A stretch of DNA of 64,000 nucleotides from Mytilus californianus. Lineage: Eukaryota > Mollusca > Bivalvia > Mytilida > Mytilidae. The notes beneath the pieces are model-generated. The model saw only the letters and a program-made list of their open reading frames with translations, did no database searches and was not told where the DNA came from. Within the stretch, counting starts at the first letter, position 1, and each line of letters starts with the position of its first letter. Positions 10,538 to 21,808 of the stretch are shown here, piece after piece. Both the position numbers and the translations under genes were made by a program. The DNA lies in NCBI RefSeq assembly GCF_021869535.1, contig NW_026262668.1:76529558-76593557 (forward strand), written 5' to 3'.

Positions 10538-11714
10538 GCTGAGAGCCTGTGTCGCTCACCTGACTCAACTTGGGTTTTTGAAATCATAAAAAAAAAGATA
10601 AAAATCATTACAGATACTTAAATAATGTTTGAGGCCAAATTTGGTTGTTATTGGCCCTGTAATTTAATAATTAATCCCTGTGGCCATCTTGAACAGTAAA
10701 TCAGCAACAAAGAAGCAACACTTCATCAGCACCTCACAAGGAACTTTTATGACATGTTTGGTTTCATTCTATTGAGTGTTTCTCTAAAAGAAGACATTTG
10801 TATGTATTTCCCATAGGGTCCTATGTTAAACTAAGTCCCCTCTAGCGGCCATCTTGGATAAAGGATCAGCTACAAAGTATTAACACTTGGTCAGCACCTT
10901 GTAAGGAACATTCATGCTATGTTTGGTTTTATTCCATTCAGTGGTTATCTAAAAGAAGACATGTGTATGTACTTCCCATAGGGTCCTATGTTAAACTAAG
11001 TCCCCTGCTTGCAGCCATCTTGGATGATGGATCGGCTACAAAGTAACAACACATGTTCAGCATCTCATCAGAAACATTCATGCTATGTTTGGTTTCATTT
11101 CATTCACTGATTCTCTAAAAGAAGACATCTGTATGTATTTCCCATAGGGTCCTATGTTAAGCTAAGTCCCCCACTGGCGGCCATCTTGGATGATGGATCG
11201 GCTACAAAGTAACAACACTTGGTCAGCACATCATAAGGAACATTCATGCTATGTTTGGTTTTATTCCATTCAGTGTTTCTTTAAAAGAAGACATTTGTAT
11301 GTATTTCCCATAGGGTCCTATGTTAAACTAAGTCCCCCGATGGCGGCCATCTTGGATGATTGATCGGCTACAAAGTAACAACACTTGGTCAGCTCCTCAC
11401 AAGGAACATTCATGCTATGTTTGGTTTCATTCCATTCGGTGGTTCTTTAAAAGAAGACATTTGTATGTATTTCCCATAGGGTCCTTTGTTAAACTAAGCT
11501 CCCCGCTGGCGGCCATCTTGGATGATGGATCGGCTACAAAGTAACAACACTTGGTCAGCACCTCATAAGGAACAGTCATACCATATTTGGTTCCATTCCA
11601 TTCAGTGGTTCTCTAGAAGAAGTTCAAAATGTAAAAAAGTAAACGACGACGACGACGGACGACGGACGCCAAGTGATGAGAATAGATCACTTGGCCCTTC
11701 GGGCCAGGTGGGCT
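10538..11714 (+). mobile_element. non-autonomous element with ~165-bp internal tandem core (terminal family T)
   Basis: The left end GAGAGCCTGTGTCGCTCACC and right end GGACGCCAAGTGATGAGAA...GGGCCAGGTGGGCT match the ends of the element at 11743-12540 and of the reversed one at 21809-24121. The core is six tandem units of ~165 bp, each with CATAGGGTCCTATGTTAAACTAAGTCCCC, GGCCATCTTGGATGATGGATCGGCTACAAAGTAACAACACTTGGTCAGC and TTCATGCTATGTTTGGTTT motifs. The right end has a CACTTGGCCCTTCGGGCCAGGTG palindrome and a GAC/ACG triplet run. No protein is encoded. Confidence 0.75.
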
Positions 11715-11742
11715 AAAAAAGCAGTTACAAAAATGTATAAAA

Positions 11743-12540
11743 CTAGAAGCTCTAAAGAGCCTGTGTCGCTCACCTTGGTCTATGTGCATATTAAACAAAG
11801 GACACAGATGGATTCATGACAAAATTGTGTTTTGGTGATGGTGATGAGTTTGTAGATCTTACTTTACTGAAACATTCTTGCTGCCTTCAATTATCTCCAT
11901 CTATAATGAACTTGGCCCAGTAGTTACAGTGGAAAATACTTTGTAAAAATTTACAAAAATTTACAAAATTTATGAAAATTGTTAAAAATTGACTATTAAG
12001 GGCAATAAATCCTTAAGGGGTCAACTGACCATTTTGGTCATGTTGACTTATTTGTAGATCTTACTTTGCTGAACATTATTGCTGTTTACAGTTTATCTCT
12101 ATCTATAATAATATTCAAGATAGTAAACAAAAACGGCAAAATTTCCTTAAAATTACTTGTTCAGGGACAGCAACCCAACAATGGGTTGCCCGATTCATCT
12201 GAAAATTTCAGGGCAGATAGATCTTGACCTGATAAACAATTTTACCCCAAAGTCAGATTTGCTCTAAATGCTTTGGTTTCAGAGATATAGGCCAAAATCT
12301 ACATTTTACTCCTATGTTCTATTTTTAGCCATGGGGGCCATCTTGGTTGGATGGCCGGGTCAACGGACACATTTTTTAAACTAGATACCCCAATGATGAT
12401 ATAGGCCAAGTTTGGTTAAATTTGGCCCAGTAGTTTCAGAGGAGAAGATTTTTGTAAAAGTTAACGACGACGGACGACGACGGACGACGGACGCCAAGTG
12501 ATGAGAAAATCTCACTTGGCCCTTTGGGCCAGATGAGCTA
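11743..12540 (+). mobile_element. non-autonomous element with single ~500-bp core (terminal family T)
   Basis: The left end CTCTAAAGAGCCTGTGTCGC includes the palindrome GCTCTAAAGAGC. The right end has an ACGACGG triplet run, GGACGCCAAGTGATGAGAA and the CTCACTTGGCCC/GGGCCAGATGAG hairpin. The interior is one copy of the unit that is repeated four times in reverse orientation at 21.9-23.9 kb, for example GGGCAGATAGATCTTGACCT and GGGGGCCATCTTGG. It lies 28 bp after the previous element, and both are followed by the same AAAAAAGCAGTTA string. Confidence 0.75.
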
Positions 12541-13468
12541 AAAAAGCAGTTATCTACATTTCTATTAGTTGATGCACAGTTTTCCATTTTAGGCGGAATT
12601 TTGACGAACTTTCATAAAACGTTTGTTTCGCGTTATTAAATAAAGTTATACTTTCTTATTAAATAACTCTCTCCATTACTTTATACCACCCAGCTTGTAA
12701 CATATATCGGACATAAATCGGAAAGTAGATGCTGAATCCACCTTTTTTCCAATAACATTTGCAATAATACAATTATAACAAAAAATACATTCTTCAAGTG
12801 ATTTATTAAAAAAATATTGAATTAAAGCATTGGTAGAGTTTTTGAATAACATTAACAATTTAATTCAATAATATAGAAAATGTATCATAGATATCGTTTC
12901 ATGTCTGTGGGAGAAATATGGAAGAGAACAGTTTTTCATTTCTAATTTGGAAATAACACATAATATATGTGCATGTTAGAAGATAACATTTCTCGTCTTC
13001 ATTACACACGGTATCATCAATCGAATTATCATTTATACAGATTTGTAGTAGTGGAATATATACAAGCACCTCTATTTGATAAATGAGATTTTCATGTTTT
13101 TTCACTAAGTTTTTGGAATTTAAAACATCGTCATATAATTATTTTATATTCAGATCCATGAAATCCAATAGATTATGTCATATTAAAAGTGTAAAATTAA
13201 ATAAAACAAAAATTGTTGACGTACAATAAAGTGCTATATAGAATTGCCACGTGTTCAACACTAAAATCTTGTGTGCGTATGTCAATTAACAATTTTATAA
13301 CTTGGGTGGGAGTGATTGACCAAAAATAGATACATGGGAGGCGTAAGCAATCCACATTACGTTTTAACAGGCTAAGCGATAAACTTTGTCCATCAATCAC
13401 TTACTCATTTAAGATAATAATTTATTTGTCCATAGACGATAAATTAGAATTGATGAAGCAATAAAAAT
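12541..13468. other. noncoding stretch
   Basis: No gene recognised. Minus-strand frames at 12676-12858, 12899-13105 and 13197-13400 are 60-68 codons long and show no domain or start context. No repeat family was recognised. Confidence 0.45.
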
Positions 13469-13776
13469 AGCGGTTAACCGAATAAAATAGCGGTTAACCG
13501 ATAAAAATAGCGATTAACCGATAAAATTAGCGGTTAACCGGTAAAACTAGCGGTTAACCGGCATATTTATAGCGGTTAACCGACATAAAAGTAGCGGTTA
13601 ACCGATAAAAATAGCGATTAACCGATAAAATTAGCGGTTAACCGGTAAAACTAGCGGTTAACCGGCATATTTATAGCGGTTAACCGACATAAAAGTAGCG
13701 GTTAACCGATAAAAATAGCGGTTAACCGATAAAAATAGCGGTTAACCGATAAAAGTAGCGGTTAATCGATAAAAAT
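13469..13776. repeat. tandem array of 20-22 bp units with palindrome CGGTTAACCG, 15 copies
   Basis: Each unit is AGCGGTTAACCG plus an 8-10 base AT-rich spacer. Units 3 to 7 and 8 to 12 have the same spacer order (the ATAAAATT, GTAAAACT, GCATATTTAT, ACATAAAAGT, ATAAAAAT variants), so a 104-bp block of five units was duplicated. Units 3 and 8 share a GATTAACCG variant, and the last unit is GGTTAATCG. The perfect 10-bp palindrome in almost every unit is unusual for a neutral minisatellite. The array ends about 165 bp before the start codon of the PLE reading frame. Confidence 0.9.
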
Positions 13777-13898
13777 ACCTTTTGAACCAAATGGTACACC
13801 ATATACTCGTAACATAATTACAGAAGTAACTGAGCCAATGAAAATCAGTTTAGGCAAATACACCACGCCTCCTACCATTTCGTTATGTTGATATTGCA

Positions 13899-15880
13899 TT
13901 GATAATAGTCTTTCAGATACTAGTCTCTGTGATCACAGATATGGCTAGACATTATAAGAAATATGCTAAAAGAAGTAAACATAAACGAAGGCTGAAAAAT
14001 AAAGCTGCAATGCAGCAAAGTAAACTAAAATTTATGATTTCACAAGCTAGAAAACAGGTTGTTAATCTTTCGCATAGAAAATTAACTGATGACGAGTATT
14101 TGGTATTATCCAGAGGTTTGAAATTCATTCCTTCACCGTCAGTCAAAAGGGCAAAGCAGGACTTATTACATGATTTCGATGAATTAGCCAGAAAAATGAG
14201 ATGGCGTTACTTATATCATGGTAACTTTGATGAAATTCATCCTTTCAGAGTTAAATCTGGACACACGCCACCTTTAACCTGCAACACCCTTGAAAATTAC
14301 CTGTTTAATACAAAGCACGAACTATCTTCAATGCAAATTCGAAAATTTCGAAAGAATCTAAGTGTTTCACAGAGGGCCGGCATTTCTGCTCTGTTAAATG
14401 ATGAATCATTAATCATTAAGAAAGCCGATAAAAGTAATAGTGTTGTTATTTTAGATTAGGTCAATTACCTTCTTGAAGGCGATCGCCAATTAAATACACA
14501 ACATTACACCAAATTGGAAAACTTTGACCTAAAAGCACTTAGATGTAATATCAATACATAAGTCAAAGGCATGTACACCAAAGGTGTTAAAGATTACTCC
14601 ACATTTAATTACCTTAATAATGGTAATCAAATTGATTATGGGCCTGGGTATATGCATATCTTGCCTAAAATACACCGATTAAATGAATCGGAATTAGTAA
14701 AAATCAATAAATATGGGTTTAACATTGATAACATAATGCCGCCATGTCGGTCAATCATATCTCAGATTGGTACTGTCACAGAATTTATTGGACGCTATAT
14801 CGATTATTTTTTAGTACCTATGGTACAAAAACAACACACTTATATAAAGGATACGTCTGATCTAATATACAAGTTGGAAAGGAGTAAGCCTAATGCAGAT
14901 TGCTGGCTGTGTAGCTTTGATGTAGTATCAATGTACACTAATTGCCCGATCAATGAATTATCATCGGCAGTTAGAATTTCGTATGATCAGTTTGATAAAT
15001 CAGATTACAAAATCAAATGCCCACCTACGGATGATTTAATCTATCTCCTCAGATCAATTTTAGAGAACAACATTTTTGATTTTAATGGACAGCTTTATAA
15101 GCAAAAAAAAAAAAAAGCGCCGCGATAGGAGCAGTGCCAAGCCCGTAAATCTGTGATATACTCAAATATAAAATTATGAAAGAAATTCTTTCTAAGTTTG
15201 AACATAGAAAAAATAACTTTTTTTATGGAAGGTATCGTGATGATATTATATTAATATGTCACGGCAACTGGAAGGAAATAAAGGATTTGTTAGAGTTAGC
15301 AAATTATCATCATCCGTTCCTGAAATTCACACTAGAATTTTCCTCTAGAGAAATAATATTTCTTGATGTTAATATTTTCAAAGGAACTAGGTTTTCTAAT
15401 GAAAATATCTTGGATGTGAAAACACACTTTAAACCGACAAATGCCTTCCTTTATCTAGATCGTAAAAGCTGTCATAGTCGACACGTGTTTGCAGGGTTTA
15501 TCAAGGGCGAAGTTATCAGATACATTAGAACAACAAATAGTGATGTTGATTTACAATATATTTTGTTACAGTTCAGATTGAACTTAATAAAGAGAGGATA
15601 CAAGGAGATTGAAATCGAAAAGTACATAATTGAGGCATTATCATGTAATAGATCTGATTTAATCAGAAAAAAGGCCAAAAAACACACAAAGGAAATTCCT
15701 TTAGTATTGGCAACGAAATTCAATCCATGCATTCATAAATTAAAACAATGCATTAGTAAACAATAGGATCTACTAAAACAGGATGCGGTTTGCAACGAAA
15801 TATTTTCAAGCAAACCAATAATAGCTTATAAAAAGCATAAAAATATAGCAGATTTATTGACAACGACAAAATTAAAATAA
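13899..15880 (+). pseudogene. Penelope-like element reverse transcriptase, nearly full length, broken
   Basis: The likely start is ATG 13941, followed by a Lys/Arg-rich stretch (HYKKYAKRSKHKRRLKNKAA). Then come ILPKIHR, the CRSIISQIGTVTEFIGRYID motif, WLCSFDVVSMYTNCP (RT motif A), AIGAVPSP (motif B region), YGRYRDDIILIC (catalytic Asp-Asp at 15239-15244), IFLDVNIF, and the C-terminal IADLLTTTKLK. These are the marks of PLE reverse transcriptases. Breaks are in-frame stops at 14457, 14559, 15146 and 15764 and a frameshift in a long A run near 15105-15117. No GIY-YIG endonuclease follows the RT before the stop at 15878, so it is either an endonuclease-lacking type or 3' deleted. The product would be an RT for target-primed reverse transcription. 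Confidence 0.85.
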
Positions 15881-17250
15881 ATTGATAGGTAAATCCCTGA
15901 TGATGGCGGGCCTACAATGCTTTAACCCATTCATAAATGTTATACATTTATCATTAGCATATAATACAAAAACCGCCGAAACACTAAATTAGTGTCGGAT
16001 TGATGTAAAGCAATTGCAAGTCTAGTAATATTAGCATCATGTGATCAATATTTTGTAATATAATTACAATAAAATACTTATAGTATGTATACGGAGTCCG
16101 TTCCGAATAAGATTTTTTGCTATCGGAATTCGGATTGATGTTTGAATACGTGGATGTTGGGTGTCACTTTTATACAACGTCATTTCCTGTCATTTTGAAC
16201 ATGTCACTTAATTCCTATCATATGGGTTTTGACGCCATTATTAATGACGTAACGGAATTTTGTTCGGACCGAGGCTTGATATGACCCGAACCGTAAATGA
16301 AAAGCTACGCTAGACCTTATCATGAGTTTTCCGCATGCAAGGTACGATTGAAAATTTTACCTACAATTTGGCGTCCGAATTTGTTTTAGCTGCAGTATAA
16401 ACTCTTGGAATTATCTAAGATGTAATTTGATTACAAGCAAGACAACTCTCAACCATCGAACAAATAACGATAACGATACAAGTCATCGTATGGCCTTAAA
16501 TGATGAGTAAATGATAAGCTATGATATAAAACATATATACGTGGGCGCGTAACCCTGCATCTAAACTTGGATTTTGAAATAACAGCGCAACATTGAAGCA
16601 GACTAGAAACAATAATTGAAAAAAAGGCTCATTAGATTGGCATAAGTTACAAAACGGCAGCAAAATGACAAAAGACAAACATAATTGATCTGATAGTACC
16701 TGAAGTTACTGAAAGGTTGTTCACAGCCAAATTTCAACTTATATATACATGTATATATAAATGGTAGATATGCTTGAATAGACCTCTTTGCCTGCAGGTC
16801 AAAGGCAGATTCATTTCTGGTATTATAAATGTAATAAATCCAATTTATTTCTTCAGCGTGAATATTTTAAATTGTTATCACACAACAAAATCGTGTTACA
16901 CTGATAACGAATATTTAGTAATATAGTATGTTGCTTGTCTTCTAAAGAAGCTGTAACTAATAGACGGTGTTTTAAATTTCTATTGATTGTGTATTTCCTT
17001 TGAAAATATTTATTGCATCATCTTTATTACATAACGTTTAAAAACAGTAATCCGTAGTTCTACTCGTAACACTAAGTCTTTAGTTTTCTATGTTGTGTTT
17101 TGTAAACTCTTGTTTGTGTTTTGATAGTTTTTCGTTTTTTGCCATGTAATTGTCAGTTTGTTTTCGATTTATGAGTTTGAATTCCCTTTTTGTATCTCTC
17201 GCCTTACTTTCATAACAAAGCAAACTTTAATAGTATTTTCGTCATTTCAG
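15881..17250. other. noncoding stretch upstream of the first Ig exon
   Basis: I looked for a signal-peptide exon ending in a phase-1 donor and found no convincing one. Bases about 17075-17210 are a plus-oriented copy of dispersed repeat R1 (TTAGTTTTCTATGTTGTGTT, TTGCCATGTAATTGTCAGTT). The last 40 bases contain the pyrimidine-rich acceptor region of the exon at 17251. Confidence 0.5.
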
Positions 17251-17553
17251 ATTCTGATCAACCAATCGTATATATAACTCCCAGAAATAGCAGTATTTAT
17301 GTACATAGACATGATAATGTGACATTAGAGTGTGCATTTGTATCGCTTGCTAACATTACGAGTTTCAAATGGATCAAGCATGGACAAACTGGACAAACAA
17401 TTTTAAATGAAACCACTAATTTTTCCGGAGCTTCTCACAGCGTACCGCTATTTATGTCTGATTTTATACCTGAGGACATAGGTACTTATCAGTGTAATGT
17501 TTCTAACGAGAATGGCGGACGTGATGACAATGTAACCATACGCATATTTGAAG
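17251..17553 (+). CDS. IgSF transmembrane protein, Ig domain exon 1 (partial gene)
   Basis: This is the first of six exons on the + strand that together encode 598 residues of an immunoglobulin-superfamily membrane protein with its N-terminus missing. The exon is 303 bp, between acceptor TTTCAG (to 17250) and donor GAAG|GTCAGT (17554), and phase 1 on both sides. In exon numbering the Ig core is Cys28 (VTLEC), Trp41 (FKWIK) and Cys82 (GTYQC), preceded by EDIG, which corresponds to the DxGxYxC signature of I-set/V-set folds. Six Asn-x-Ser/Thr sites (for example NSS, NVT, NIT, NVS) point to an extracellular, glycosylated domain. The role is probably adhesion or recognition at the cell surface; the ligand is unknown. 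The signal peptide must lie on an upstream exon, which I could not find in this window. Confidence 0.85.
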
Positions 17554-18356
17554 GTCAGTTTATTTTATGACAACTTTACTAAAAAAAAACATATAGAAAG
17601 GTTATTTTTTTTTTTAAATAAATGGTTTATTGCACGATTAATCTAGAAAAATGAAATAATTATAACTCTATTAGGTTTCATGAAACTCTGATACTGTCTA
17701 ATTATAAAAAAAAATATATATATACATTTTTGTAATAACTACATTTAAATATACAATTTAAGACGAAACAAAAATAATAAAAAGCATATCAAATAAATGA
17801 GAGGTATACACTGCCACGAACCATCAAATAGGGGCGAATATAAACCATTGTCAACAAAACAAAACACAGACAAAAACTAAAGATTTAGCAATAGTACCAC
17901 AAGTCATGTGGAACCATTTATTGTGGAAATAACAAATATGATTGTTTTCATAATGTCAACAAAACATTGAACAAAATGTGTACATAATATATATAAACAA
18001 CATTTTCCAAAAGACCAAAAAGTGAAAAAGTATATTTTAACAAAACGCATTTGACTAACAGGTCGAACAACTGATGTTCTTAAACCCTGCTGACTGCCAT
18101 TGGCGATTGCCAAATAAATTGATCACAAGATGTAACAAAACGAATCTTTATATATAAATTTAATACCAAACAGAAAACATTAAACTTGCGGCAAAGATGT
18201 TATACCACAAACATGAGGTGCAAAAATTAGTACACCATATCCGGATTTCGACAAATAATGTCTCTTCAGTGATGTTAAGGATCGAAACGGTATTTGGAAG
18301 GCCATATAATTTACCTCAACTATATATATATATACGTGTATTTTGTTATCAATCAG

Positions 18357-18635
18357 AAACCCCTGACCCTCAAATAACACTTGAAATATACCAGCTGAAT
18401 CTTGGTGGAGACGTTCATTTGGACTGTATGATTGACTCATATCCAGAAATATTGGATGTTTGGTGGATGAAAGACGACAGTTCAATAGATAAAACAGATA
18501 GTCGGTACAGCGGATCTGTTCCCCTGGAACCATCCCTTAACATATCTATTACTACTACAGACGATATTGGATATTACAGATGCTGTGCAAACAATTCAAA
18601 AGATTTCAACTGTAGTAACAACATACTAGTTGGAT
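18357..18635 (+). CDS. IgSF transmembrane protein, Ig domain exon 2
   Basis: 279 bp, acceptor ATCAG (to 18356; the upstream tract is TA-rich and only weakly pyrimidine), donor GGAT|GTGAGT (18636), phase 1-1. The Ig core is Cys24 (VHLDC), Trp36/Trp37 (DVWWMKD) and Cys76 (GYYRC). Two additional cysteines (Cys77 and Cys86, RCC...NC) could form an extra disulfide. Residues 28-35 (SYPEILDV) closely match the same positions of exon 3, which suggests exon duplication. Asn-x-Ser/Thr sites are present (NIS, NNS, NCS). The intron before it is 803 bp and the one after it 5594 bp, the latter enlarged by repeats. Confidence 0.85.
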
Positions 18636-21505
18636 GTGAGTTGACTTTCTTTCTACAAAATTCAGCAACAAAACGAACAAAATCATTCTTTTTGTTTATA
18701 AAAGGCCGCCATAAGATAATGTAAGAGAAATATCTGTGGCTGACAGTAGTAGTACCGTACCATCTGACTGAGTCTTTGAAAGTATCTTAGTTGATACGAA
18801 ATGCTATCAAGTTTTCATTATGTCAATTTCACTTCAAGTCAGAAGCTATTCATATATTGCCATGGAGAAGAACTGCTCACAAGTTTACAGTAGCTGTTTG
18901 GTGACCGTTACAGTTTCTAGCTTAATAAACTTGCGGTGATTCATACATAGAAGGCGACATTTGCCTTGTCTGGAATTTTTGCATTCAAATTTTTTTGTCA
19001 TCAATATATTACCTTTTCTCTATATTCAGTGGAACAGACATTCATGCGGCAAAATCGTGCATCTAACTTACTGCCAAAAACAACCACGCGTTCCCGAAGT
19101 TATTTTTTCTATAACATAATACCCCATGTGTTATCAAACGTATGCTCCGCTGTATGCATCTATGGGCTGTTTATAATGAAAAAAAAGTTTGTTTATTCTT
19201 TTCTAACTGCTTTACCTTGAGATGTATCTACGTTGCTCTTTTATGCGCCGTCTGTACATGTATCTGAATTTATGGAACTTTTCCATTTCAAAAACAGCTT
19301 TTATACCCGATGTTCATTCTCCTTGCATATATTAAATGAATTTAAAAAAAATTAAATTGTAGCAATTATTAGTTTAGGATAAACAATTACTACTTATAGA
19401 TTTATTTGTTTAAGAAAACGCTGAGGATAAAATTCGAATATCACGGCCCAGGCCATGTGTAAATTTCCAAAAATCTATGGCTTCCATGAATTATTTCGAT
19501 TCTAATAGGACAAATATGGTAATTTAAAAAGTGAAGCGAGGTTGGGTATGCCGTTTGTGTGGCTGTTCTTTTTACCCCCTGTTAGATAAAGCTAAACATT
19601 TTCCATTAAATCTATAACTTGCATAAATTATTTCCTAAATAACCGCTAGAAAAAATGTGTTTAATTCTTTTAATTCTCAACTCCAACATTTGCCATTTTT
19701 TGTTTACATTTTTTCTCGTAAGCTATCGTCAAATCCACAGTTGACATTTTGTAACTAAGGAGCCGCCATGTTCACTTGCTGAAATCAGTAAATACGCGAA
19801 TAATGCAAAAGAATAGAAAATAAAACACTAATTACCTCAAAACTCCATTTTAATGCAATATTATCCGAATTTTGATGGTTCACGTAACGGAAAACATTCA
19901 GCTTTAGCGTGTTCATTCTTATGACGGCATGTTTTTAAATGACTTTAATGCGCCAAAAGCATTAATTGAATTTCGCGGTAATTTATTTTAGTTTGACTTT
20001 GTACATTTTCCCGAGCTCTAATGCATTAATTCTTTTTGTTATGCATCAGAATAAGAATAAAGGTTCTGTAGTTTTTTTTTTTCAATTGCAATTTTTAACA
20101 CAGCGAAATCGGCGTAGCGTTTGCACATAGGTTACGATACATGTGGAATTACGTTGGAGGTAAATTGTAACAGCCATTATTATGTACATCTCTGAGTGTG
20201 CGCTAAGTATAGATATATCGAGAATTTTATCACGTTGTTGTTTACAAAGCGAAGGAAGCACGTCATATTAGAATGAGCTATATACAAATTACAGTCATTG
20301 GATATTGAAAGTTACATAAAATAACGCGTTTCTGCTCTGTTTTCAGCAAACTGTGTGAATATCTTGTTGTTATTAGGTATTGTGTTTTGAATGAATCAAT
20401 ACCTGCAAATAGATAGCTACTATATCTTTAAAAAGTCCAGATTGTCTCTTAATTGCATGTAAAATTCATCTTTCTTAGCTTATTATAACGAAATCAAACA
20501 TAAATATTGACCGATGTCCTTTTCAGACCTTCATAATTGAACTCTCATGGAAATATTCATTACAAAATTATTGATGAACAAGACGACCTTTCCTCTCCTA
20601 TATATAGGTTTTCTTTCCTTGTTCCGTTTCTCCTTAAGGAGTGTAAATTTGACAATTGCCTCGATATGCCCGTATTTACAGTGACGTCTCAGAGTTTAAT
20701 GTATGTAATAGTTGAAGCATGTACTGAATTACATCTTAGCCGAAAAAAGATTACTTGTGTATATTTCTTTTCGGAATTTCGAGTCCTCAGTGCTCTTTAA
20801 CTTCGTACTTAATTTGGCCTTTTCAACCTTTTTTTTGTGTTATTCATTAGATACTAGTTTAAAGCAATACGAAGATGTTTCTTTTGATTATCTGTTGAGT
20901 TTGTTTCCCTGTACTGTTTGAGATATTTCTGTATGTAATCTTCCAAGACGAGCACCAAGACATATTTGAGTGTAGGATGTCATGATCATATCTGCGTGTT
21001 CTTTTAGCTTGATTTCAGTAGGTGCGGTCATACAACTTTTTTGTTTTTATTATGTTTTAACGTCAACTTGTTTCTGATTTTTTTATTCACAGCTTTTATA
21101 GACCCAGGACGATTAAGAGATTCATATATTACATGTTATAAATTTCGAGGTTCCATGTGTGATTCATTTTAACGAAATTTATCAAACCCCGAAAGGCCCT
21201 TTGTGATGCGGCATTTCCAGATGTAAATTTCTTTTTAACACAATGAAGTTGCCTTGCATTTTAATGATTTGCAAGCATTTAATAACTCCTTAGTTCTACA
21301 TTTTTATCCTATGGTCCGCTGCTCTTCAGGACATGGTTTCGGCTAGTCTATTATTAAAAATAGCAACATTTCCAATATAGTTTCACAGACATGTTTTGGT
21401 TCACATATTTGTTGTTCTTGGAAGTGTTTGCTGGTAAATGAACATTCATTATTTGTAGACCGGTCAGATTTAGCAAAATAGGTCTTCATTGTGTAAATTG
21501 TTCAC
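18636..21505. other. intron 2, left part, no gene recognised
   Basis: AT-rich intronic sequence. Frames at 18966-19220, 20537-20800 and 20712-20921 show no domain. Bases about 20770-20830 (TTCGAGTCCTCAGTGCTC to TTTGGCCTTTTCAACC) resemble the repeat at 37200-37260. A segment with GGAGCCGCCATG near 19760 is less AT-rich but has no reading frame that I can support. Confidence 0.5.
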
Positions 21506-21775
21506 TTCAAAAAGAGGCAGAAAAGACAAAAGGGACATTCAAAAATTCATAAGTTGAAGAGAAAACTGACAACGCCATGTCAAAAAACGAAAACAACGAT
21601 TAAAAGACTTACATGCCAACACAAAAAAACTACATCAAAACTAAAATCTGAGTAATACGAACACCACCACGCTCAAGATTAGTACAAATATGTTGACGAG
21701 TCTCATTCAGTGATGTCCCAATAGATAACAAGAGGACGGAATTGTAGTAAGGGCAGTTGGAGCATTTCCGTGATT
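21506..21775 (-). repeat. dispersed repeat R1, minus orientation, fuller copy
   Basis: It contains AAAAGACAAAAGGGACATTC, CATAAGTTGAAGAG-like, ACTGACAACGCCATG and, further on, GAGGACGGAATTGTAGT, the reverse complement of ACTACAATTCCGTCCTC at 30559-30575. It is inside intron 2 and antisense to the gene. Confidence 0.7.
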
Positions 21776-21808
21776 ATCTGTGACACATTGCCGAAACACG
21801 ATATTATT

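Noticed and set aside
13469..13776. Resemblance to a CRISPR array (regular repeats with variable spacers)
   Set aside because: Spacers are only 8-10 bases and recur in the same order, repeats are 12 bases, no cas genes are near, and the genome is eukaryotic.
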